From Gnetum montanum (Eukaryota > Streptophyta > Gnetopsida > Gnetales > Gnetaceae), in contig MNCI01003778.1 in assembly GCA_015680685.1 (NCBI GenBank), positions 35,410-99,409 on the forward strand: a stretch of 64,000 bases of DNA, given 5' to 3'. Position numbers and translations under genes: made by a program. Within the stretch, counting starts at the first letter, position 1, and every line of letters starts with the position of its first letter. The notes beneath the pieces are model-generated. The model ran no database searches. It saw nothing but the letters and a program-made list of their open reading frames with translations, and had not been told where the DNA came from. This document shows, in pieces, positions 55,881 to 64,000 of this stretch.

Positions 55881-56655
55881 CATCTTCCTTGATATCATGT
55901 ATTTGATCAACTTTAATGTCATATTTCCACTAAGTTGGAAATGTATCTATCTAAAGAATAATAATTGTCTAGATGACATTGGCTGTTTTAAACACAAGAA
56001 TTTCATTTCTAAACTTTAGCCTTCAATTTTATGTTGAGCTAGAAACAATTCTTCAACAAGCCCTAGAGATGATTTCAAGCTTACCTATGATATGGCATGG
56101 AACTTTAGCTTTATTTAGATGACAAAAAATCATCTTAATGAAAAGCTCGTTCTCATATAGATTCAAATTTGATACAGCTAGTATATGAACCAAAGTTCAA
56201 CCAAAAATAAAACCCAATGATTGAAATATGATTTTGATTCCTAAACTTTTATTTACCTTCACTTTGCTTAAGCTTCGTTATTTAGCACCAACATAAAATT
56301 GTATATTTTCTCACAAGATAATTTAAACCCTCAAGCTAGAGTGGTTGATCAAGGATTTTACTCTTATAGAATATTTCGATTCCTTGTTGAGCCAAATTTC
56401 AAGCTTTCTTTAATGTTTTCATCCCTATATGTGAAGCTATAAAAATAAACATAAAAGAAATGTTGGAGACAGGAGTTTAACTCCTTTCTTCTTCATGACT
56501 TTCATTGTTCAAATAAAGCTATAAATATAGTGTTTTTTTGTCTTTCTAGTTTGGAGACATTTTTAATCCATAAACCATTACACTAATTTATTTTTACTCT
56601 TTTTCATGATCATAATCTACTATTCCACTTGTGGTAATTATTAAACATTAACTTC

Positions 56656-57065
56656 CTATCCAAATTGAGCTTCATACACTTAACATCACTTTCAAACTTG
56701 TCCTTGACATTGTCCTAGCACAAAACAAATGACTCATTAATCTCAATGTGCTATATGAAAATAGGAGAGTAGAACTAATGATGGATGAAGTGCATAAAGC
56801 TTACAGCAAACAACTTCATAATGATAAGATAAGGTGATTGAAATATCAAACTATAGATAAAGTTCTTTATTAGAAACATACATATGTACCTCAACATACA
56901 AAATGTTAAATACTATGGGAAGAACGCTACACTATACATTCCATTTTTCAGTCTAGCACTATGTAGATATATCACCCTTATTTCTCACAAAAGTTAAGAC
57001 TAGTTAACCTGTAATAAGTAAAAGCATTTAAGAATTTCCATGTAGTCAGGAACTCAACAAATAGT
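56656..57065 (+). pseudogene. Element H integrase, C-terminal part
   Basis: Aligned to F 44200-44590: CATAAAGCTTACAGCAAACA matches the F segment encoding NAYNKKRHD, and the DKVLYW and LWE regions follow at 56850-56930 with substitutions. Ends with FKNFHVVRNS-like sequence near 57050. Broken by stops. Confidence 0.7.
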
Positions 57066-59185
57066 TGTACCATTGCTAACACCCATTCCATTTTTTGTAT
57101 TTCCATATTTTAACCTAATTTTAAGGGAGATGCTCATATAGGTTAATAATCTACAAGGATTCATTTTACATTTTTTTTATTTAAAATGGTCTTTCAAATT
57201 TTCCTTTTCTTACAAATATTTTTTTAATATCTTTGTCATTTTGTAATTTATTATGATTTAAGTTTGATGTTTTAAGTTGTGTTTCTAATGTTTAATAAAT
57301 CTATCATTTTTGTGTAAAGGCCAACTTTATTATTTTGATTATGTCATGTGCTATCAAAACATTCAGTAAATAATTGTATAAAGCAGTAAAATAATGTCAT
57401 CCATCCCTCCAACCTCTATAAATAAGAAATCTGTAGTATGGAAGTAATGTGGTTCTTTTGATAATAAAATTAAAAATAACTCATGATTATTATGGCTTAA
57501 AGAAAAGGAGAAGGAATAGGAGGAACTTAAAAGGGGTGTGACATCAAGAAGACTTGTCAACTCTTTGGACTTTCTCTATAGGCTTTACTACTTCGTGTGA
57601 GTATATCATTACTCATGTTTTAATTTTGATGGAATCATTTCCTCTAATAAAGTTAGTACCTTACTATGTCACTGGAAAGATATGTTACTAATGTATGAAG
57701 CTAGTTCTATGGTAAGGGTAATACAATATTTCATTAATTCACATATGAAAAAGATCCCTAGGATAACACTAGAAAGGCATGTTGCCCATGCTTGAAGGTA
57801 GGCTACTTTTAGGACTCTCAATATCTCTTGGATTAGTTTAATAATGTGACTAGAAGGATATGTTACCCATACCTATAGGTGCACTGCTAATGGGGTTAGC
57901 ATTGGCTATGAGGCTAAAAAGACATGCATCCATGTTTGAAGGCACACCTCTAACCAATGGCCAAAAGTTCTTAAAACTTAATATTCTAAGTAATTAATTA
58001 ATTCAATACCTTCTTCCTTATTTTCTTTTGTTGAGTGATAATGATCTCATGTGGTTGTGGTTGATCTCATGGTAATAAGTTTGAAATGATACAAGATGAT
58101 GTCATTGGCAAGGTATGGACTTAGTTTAAAATCTAGATGGATAGGTATGATGATCCTTTTAACCATAATTGACACAAGAATTTATGCAAACATGTTAAGG
58201 TAGCACATGTTATGATCTTTGTAATTCCTTTTGATTTCATTATTCATCTTATAACTACATACTATTATATGCCTAATGCTTTTATTTAGTATAGTGTAGG
58301 ATCTTGATAATAACAATTATGTGGGTGTGAAACAATGACTTGATTAACATTCAATATCCAACATGCCCATGAACATTATGTGAGATGGTTATGCAAGGGT
58401 AATTATGATAAAATCCTTCTTTATGAAGGATCCACCTGTATAACTTTTGGACATCTAGTCTATGCATAACCTCCACATGCCCAAATCATTGCAATGTAGT
58501 CTCATTGATCAATTGTATCATCATTTTTGCTCATTTTCTTCATAAGCTATTATTTAACAATCTCAACTTATATGGACTATGTTTTACCAATCTAATTAGT
58601 TTTCATCCATGCCTAACCATAGTGTCCTCAGGTTTAGACCCTACTTTTTGCTTTCATTTGACCCTAATTTTCCCTTGAAATGTGCAAAATATTGATAAAA
58701 CTTCAAAATAAAATCATTAAGAACAACCACATTAATGTAAAAGCATTGATGTAGGCCCAAAAAAATTTTATATACTCATGGGAGTTAGCTAATGTTTTAT
58801 CATTTTACTCATTCTATTAGGGGAGTTTTTGCATTTTTGAGAGCACAAATATTTCATTAGTTATATATTGTGAACCGAACATCCAATCTAAGTTGTTAAA
58901 AAACCAATGAGCTTTTGTAGTTGAGATATACGTTGTTGGGAATAAAAATCAACAATTTTAGGAGCTTTTAAAATCAGATTTTAAATGATTAAGGTAGTTT
59001 ACAATAATTAACAATTAAAATAATGATTATTTAAGAATAATTATCTATCTTATGAATTCTTAGAGAATAGATTAAAGTCACTTAGAGGTGTTAATACAAA
59101 ATATTTTGAAATTAATCAAAAGTCCAACGAGGATTAAGAGTAATAATGCCTAAATTTAATGACTAAGACTAATGATAGATTATTC
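57066..59185 (+). other. Element H spacer
   Basis: Non-coding. T-rich at the start; 57480-57540 matches A near 250-345 (GGGGTGTGACATCAAGA). Three copies of the stem-loop-associated unit lie at 57768-57950. The five-element block is at 58421-58447 (TTATGAAGGATCCACCTGTA). The internal promoter palindromes of A and F are not recognisable here. Confidence 0.6.
57768..57950 (+). repeat. Three-copy repeat in H spacer
   Basis: Units at 57768, 57849 and 57912 share CTAGAAAGGCATGTTGCCCA followed by a CTTGAAGG-like loop sequence; spacing is about 65-80 bases. Homologous units: one in A (488-523), two in D (29761, 29861). Confidence 0.65.
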
Positions 59186-61773
59186 ATGTAATTCAATAGG
59201 AAACCTAAAAGATATTTGCAAGAAGGTGGTCCATTCCAAAGAAGGTAAAAGCAACTAAGAGGAGGATGTGAATAAGGATGTGAGTAACAAAAACTTGAAC
59301 TAAAGGCCATGCATGCAACCATGTCCCTTCGAGAAGAACTTGAGGTGGAATTTATTAGATAGATTCCCACTACAAAGATAGAACAATATAGACAAGATGA
59401 AGTGCTAGATCTAGGCCAGGGCTAAAGGTCACGTTAATAAAGGCTTTTTTTACAAAGGATCTGAACCAACAAAATTCAAAGTTCCATCTTGTAGGAATCC
59501 ATTTTTAGACCCTTCTTGGAGTTTTTCTCTTAGGAGATTTGCAAATAGTTGCAAGCATTACCAATGTAGTCCACCATATCTACTAATGGAAATTAATAGC
59601 TTGAAAGGATGTTAGGTTTTTGAAATAATTACTAGGAAGATGCAATCATATAAATTAAGGGCATCCCCATTTCTTATTTGATTAAAGCCATTGTAAAGGC
59701 TCTAGGGATTCCAAATTTAAGACCCAAACTTGTAGAAGTGTCCTCACAATATTATGCTAAGAGAAGACAAGAATGGACCAACAAGTATTATGATAGTAAG
59801 AGAAAGGAGTACTGTGTGCTCAAAAAGTTAAAAATGATCTATTTCAAGATTATAGAAGACCACCTAGATCCAACTATACATCCAAGAAAGATAACATCCT
59901 TTTCCAGCCAAGCTTATGTGGCACTTAGTATGAAGTTTTCTAGTAACCTACTCCACTTTATGTTTCTTGAGATTAAGAAGTAATTTAAGTAGAATAAGAA
60001 AGGTAGGAAGTAGATCCTCTTCTTATGCCTCATTAGAAAGCTATGTATAAGGGAAGGGATTACTTGCTATACTAATGACACTATTCAAAAAGCCATCATA
60101 GTATTATGGGAAGAGATGATGAAGGAGAAGCCACCACTAAGATTTTAAGAGGAAGCACCACCTCTTCTAGATAAGAAAGGACAAGGGTAATGGGGCCAAA
60201 ATCAAAGAGTTGAGAGAATTGTAGCAAGCACATAGTGGTAAATCCATGGATTATCATCCTACTATTATCCACTTAAACAATGTTGCTAAAACTATGAGCT
60301 AGTAGCAAGATGATCTTTCGAATATATTCTCTACATGTAGAAGCTATGTCACTATCCAAGCAAACCCTATCATAGGGGAAGTTAAGTATTCCTACCATCT
60401 AAACAAATACCAAAGAACTTGGGCAATGTTGTCATTTTTTATATGATGCTAGAAGAAAATAAAGAATTAATAGTGGTAGTTATGCCACATAAAGGGTAAG
60501 AGATGATGACAAAGATGGTAGAAAATCACATCAAGGAAGTACTTAAAGTTTCTATAGTATCAATAATATACTTTTCTACAATGTTAGAAATCTAATTATT
60601 TGTAGAAACTTGATCATGGGGTATGAGTGTAGCATAGTATGTGGAAGTACTAGACATATTGGTGGACATTGGGCCAACAAGTTTGAACATCTTTAATATT
60701 CTAGAAGACATCACATCAATCCAATATACTTTAATTGTGATAAGAAGTAAGCTCATAATTGTAGAAATTAAACTTTAGAAGGCTACATCATTGAATCAAC
60801 AACTAAATCTAAAGTTATCCAACTAAGTGCCCCCTTGGTTGATCCTAATCTTCTTTCATCTAGCCTGATTAGAGATGAGACCTTTGAGTAACTCAAGAAC
60901 AAATAAAAATATGTTAAGATGGAAAAGTAGAATTCCATTTGGGATTCATCCTTGATGGAGGCAACATTAAATGAAGTAAACAATAACCTTGCCTAGGTTC
61001 ACAAATAGAACAAGGTTAAAACCAAAGAGAACAAAAGGTTGCTTATGATGGACGAATAGAAGGAGTAATTAGAAGAATACCATAAGTACTAATAATAATG
61101 ATTGGAAAGGATGAATAAAGATGTGTAGAGATTAGTAGCTAAGAATCAAAATCTCTTAATGGAGGTGGTGTGAGTAATTAGACAAAAAGTAGTCATTGAG
61201 ATTACAGCCTTAAAGAATAAGGTGCTAAAGTATGAAAAACTTATAAATCATTACATAGACTAGGTGGGCATGCAAAAGGAGATAAATAAAAATAAGATCT
61301 CATTGACCAAATTTAAAATGAATGAATTCGTCCATTAGCTCTAAGGTGATGCATCATAACCCATCTTTAATGGATTCAATACATACAACAAAGCATAAAT
61401 TTGCATGAATGACCTAAAAATGAAAATATGATAGCATACAATGAATTGGTTAATCTTCATTATGTCAATCTCAAGATGCTTAATGCTATAAGGCCTAGAT
61501 CTGCATTAAAAAAATTAATGAATAGTTCATACTTGTTATATAAAAATGAATACAGGATCTATAAGAAGATATGTTAAAAACTAGAGGTAGCTAACATAAA
61601 TCTTAAAGTTCTCAAAGTCAAGTTTCAAGATTAGGGGACTATAATGAAGGACTTAGCCAAATGAATAAGTCACTACCAATAGCTATATAACATGGTGATG
61701 TTTTTTGATATTAAATGAAAGCAAGGTGCTACCCAGTTTGTTACTGTTCTAAAGGTGTTTCTTACTCTACCAT
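59186..61773 (+). pseudogene. Element H ORF3, decayed
   Basis: Homologue of F ORF3. A clean piece at 59678-59983 reads WTNKYYDSKRKEYCVLKKLK and HPRKITSFSSQAYVALSMKF, equivalent to the F segment PSKITTFSTRACAPLSGKFS, so H and F share one ORF3 subfamily. The coiled-coil part (about 60800-61650) has many stops. The last similarity to F (the DIEC..LLQPGLSTL segment near 49370) is at 61700-61773, after which the sequence changes abruptly. Confidence 0.7.
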
Positions 61774-63680
61774 GAAACCCACTAAGAAATCTCATGTTGC
61801 AACTTGTCAACCTCACCATTAAACCTGAGGCTGGAATTTTATTGTAAAATGTGAAGATTGTAATCCATGAGATGCAATTTCACATACTTTAACTTTTGGG
61901 GCTAAGAAAATACCTCATAAGTTATCATAGCCTCACTTACCAAGTGAAAAAAGTCATACCATATCTATATTTGGGCTTGGGAAGGTTAAAAATGCCTTTT
62001 GGATTGCCAAAATTGGCATTTTCATGGGTTTTGTTGGGGTACAACCTTAACTACGCTTAAACCACCTACCCCCAACATTGGTGGTGTTGGGTTTTTATTT
62101 TTCTAGCAATGGTCATTGTAGTTACCATAATCACCAATGGTGTTCCACAAGGCCAACATAGGAGCTACTAGGTTTCCATTTTCTTCATGAAGCCAATGTT
62201 GGAATGGTTGAGGTTTTCACTTTTCCAGCCATGGCCAAGTCACTATGATTCTTAGTAGTTTTTCACATGGCCACCATAGTCACCACATTTCCCAACAATG
62301 GCAACATAGCTCTTCAAGGCCTGTGTAGTTGAGGTGAAGCCAACGTAGTCACAAAAGTTTGTTGGTGTGGTTTTAATGGCCCTTGGGTGTCAAAAATTTG
62401 ACATATATGCTTAGCTATCCTGGGAATTATGATTTGCAATACCTTCACATGATTTCAATATGCTAGCAATCATGGTAGAAAATTTGCAGCAACAAATTAA
62501 ACATCGGTAACCTATTTAAACCAGATTCCAACGCTTTGAAAGGAGTTTTTTGCAAATTAGCAATTGGTTGAGCATTAGAGACTCTTAGTGCATTGCCCAG
62601 TAGAAAAAGATCAAGCATTTTCCCACCATTTTTACAACCAATGCAATATATCTAAGCCCAAGAACCAACGAGGAGTTTCACATGTTAGAGCTTGAAAACA
62701 CTTGGATTGTGTAATTGACTGTAGACCACAACTTGCCATTTCACCAGACTTCAAGCACCATTCAGGAAACTCCTTATGCATCTAGACATACACTTGTACA
62801 TCTTAAAACTCTACTCTTGTAATATTTTTATTATTTTAATAAAAATCACCATTTCATTTTTCTATGCAAGGTTATTCCAAGTTTAATTTTTGTGCTTTTT
62901 CTTAGATTAGATTTGCCTTTCCAGTAAAATTATTTACACCTATTTACAATTTCTAAGTTCCTGGGTGATTGAGAAGATTGTCTAGGGTGCTTCAGATTCT
63001 TTTCTCAAAGGCCTTTGGGATTCAAAGTTAGGATATTTCACCTAAAATTTTTGGTTTTCCAACAATCAAATTTTTTAGGCATTATAGTTTCTAGTGATAG
63101 AGGGAGGGCCTTTGTCCAAATTCTCAGCTCAAAACATTTTCTAAAGACCTTTTTCAACTAGTTTTTAAAAAACCTTTTCCAACTAGTTTTTAGAACTATG
63201 TTTTTTACATCCCAAATTTCAAAACATGTAAACATGCACCTTTGAAAACCAGCGTTGGTGTCCAATCTCCCATAACTAACATCCAATGTAGTTGTTGTGG
63301 GTAATTTGGGCTTATACATCATTTTCATAGTAGTTGTTGGACTTTCTATGGCCATTGCAGTTAACACTTGAAACTACAAAACCCACGTTTGGGATATCCT
63401 GAAAAGTAATGCAGCCTCACTCAAACACCCAAATCCATCCATTGTGAAATTTTGTGGAAAACCCAGTGTAGTCATTCTCAAGACTCTAATGTAGTCATTG
63501 GGAACATCAAAATTCACATCTAAATTCCAAAACCAGCGCATCCCCTTTGGAGGAAAAAACTCCTAACTTGGCTTTGCCAAGTGAAAACCCATTTTCCACT
63601 AGCTACCTTAGCGTAGTTGGCTAGATAATACAATGGTATACTGCACATCCTCTAGTGTAGACACTACTAGAAAATCCAAC
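61774..63680. other. Unidentified 1.9 kb segment L
   Basis: Replaces the end of H. It contains short recurring motifs of the type CCAATGTTGGTGT / CAACGTAGTCAC in two blocks (about 62050-62370 and 63230-63640), a TATA-like CTATTTAAACC at 62512 and AATAAAAATC near 62840. A 29-base direct duplication (ACCTTTTYCAACTAGTTTTT) is at 63149-63200. A promoter/polyA arrangement suggests an LTR of another family, but I find no clear termini, PBS or coding sequence. Confidence 0.35.
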
Positions 63681-64000
63681 TGATGAGACGCGGATTGCAC
63701 AAGCTGCGATATCACGTACGCAATATCTTGGCCGACGCGATATCGCGTCCTTCCCTTCGATATCGCGTATGCGATATTGCGGTCCGCCACCATATCTATA
63801 AATAAGAGGTAGCACTCCCCTCATTTCACATCCTAGGCGTAAAGTAGCGAAGCTCTGGCGGATTGATCACCCCAAAGATAGAATATTTTCCATGTGCCCG
63901 TAGTAGGAGTCCCCCAAGTGAACGGTTCTTTATTCGAGCAGCTTTGTACCTGAACGCAAGTTGTGTACGGCAATAAAGACGAGCTTTGTGGATAAACCTT
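63681..64000 (+). mobile_element. LTR K, start only
   Basis: Begins TGATGAGACGCGGATTGC, the family start. U3 has strong CGATATCG palindromes (63705-63780), TATA box TATAAATA at about 63797, then the conserved segment through AATAAAG near 63970; it runs off the window. There is no PPT before it, so it is a 5' or solo LTR. It keeps more CpG sites than the other LTRs here, which suggests it is the youngest. Confidence 0.85.

Larger units (their letters stand above)
51576..56655. other. Segment J: 5.1 kb insertion in H integrase, repeat-rich
   Basis: Interrupts the alignment of H to F integrase, which resumes at about 56656. AT-rich, with a 101-N gap. No transposase, RT or other coding sequence recognised. 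Two degenerate repeat types fill much of 53300-56100: one around TCTAGATGATTT (53321, 53564, 53724, 53882, 55961, 56065) and one around AGAACCA...TGGTTCTA, listed separately. I cannot define terminal repeats or a target duplication, so its class is unknown. Confidence 0.5.
32981..61773 (+). mobile_element. Element H: heavily decayed Athila-like element, interrupted three times
   Basis: Plus-strand pieces align in order to F: gag (32981-33200, 34002-35140), protease (35141-35760), RT/RNase H (36190-37519), integrase (50823-51575, 56656-57065), spacer (57066-59185), ORF3 (59186-61773). The breaks are a solo LTR (G), element F with its TAAGG duplication, and segment J. The 5' LTR and N-terminal half of gag are missing; the 3' LTR is missing because similarity stops at 61773. 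It is the oldest recognisable layer on this side. Confidence 0.8.

Overview
The window looks like nuclear DNA from a plant with a very large, transposon-filled genome. A gymnosperm would fit, but the sequence alone does not prove it. I could support no cellular protein gene, tRNA, rRNA or CRISPR array. Almost everything recognisable is LTR retrotransposon DNA of the Ty3/gypsy superfamily, in several states of decay and nested inside one another. Two assembly gaps (28852-29008 and 52348-52448) and one single N (16038) interrupt it.

Most copies belong to one Athila/Calypso-like family. The LTRs begin TGATGA and end CATCA. The primer-binding site resembles the 3' end of tRNA-Asp, the polypurine tract is close to ATGGGGGTA, and the order is gag, protease, RT, RNase H, integrase. 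Most members then carry a long spacer and a third reading frame (ORF3) with an N-terminal globular part and a long coiled-coil C-terminus. Layout: element A (+, 1-5671, only its 3' part in the window). Element D (-, 3' LTR at 6051, ORF3 7190-9724, spacer 9725-10779 continuing at 29396-30620), split by element C. Element C (-, 10780 to about 29395, gag-pol 22501-28691). Element E (-, 12290-21268), inserted in C.

On the right, element H (+, remnants from about 32981 to 61773) has been interrupted three times: by a solo LTR G (33201-34001), by the complete element F (+, 37525-50817, target duplication TAAGG), and by a 5.1 kb repeat-rich segment J (about 51576-56655). A 1.9 kb unidentified segment follows, then the start of another LTR, K (63681 to the window end).

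Element E is of a different lineage. It has 1.6 kb LTRs, a clear 5-bp target duplication (ATTGC), gag plus a retropepsin-like domain, and no RT, RNase H or integrase. It is therefore a non-autonomous (TR-GAG-like) element that must have been mobilised by enzymes encoded elsewhere.

All reading frames are broken. In F pol every in-frame stop can be explained as a C-to-T change in a CAG, CAA or CGA codon, the pattern left by cytosine methylation. The points most worth a second look are: the coiled-coil ORF3; an internal promoter-like cassette before ORF3 that repeats motifs of the same element's LTR; a stop codon shared by three copies at one RNase H position; the coding repeat of E that resembles its own 3' untranslated array; an exact 22-bp-period array; and a roughly 95-bp array built on a palindromic core.
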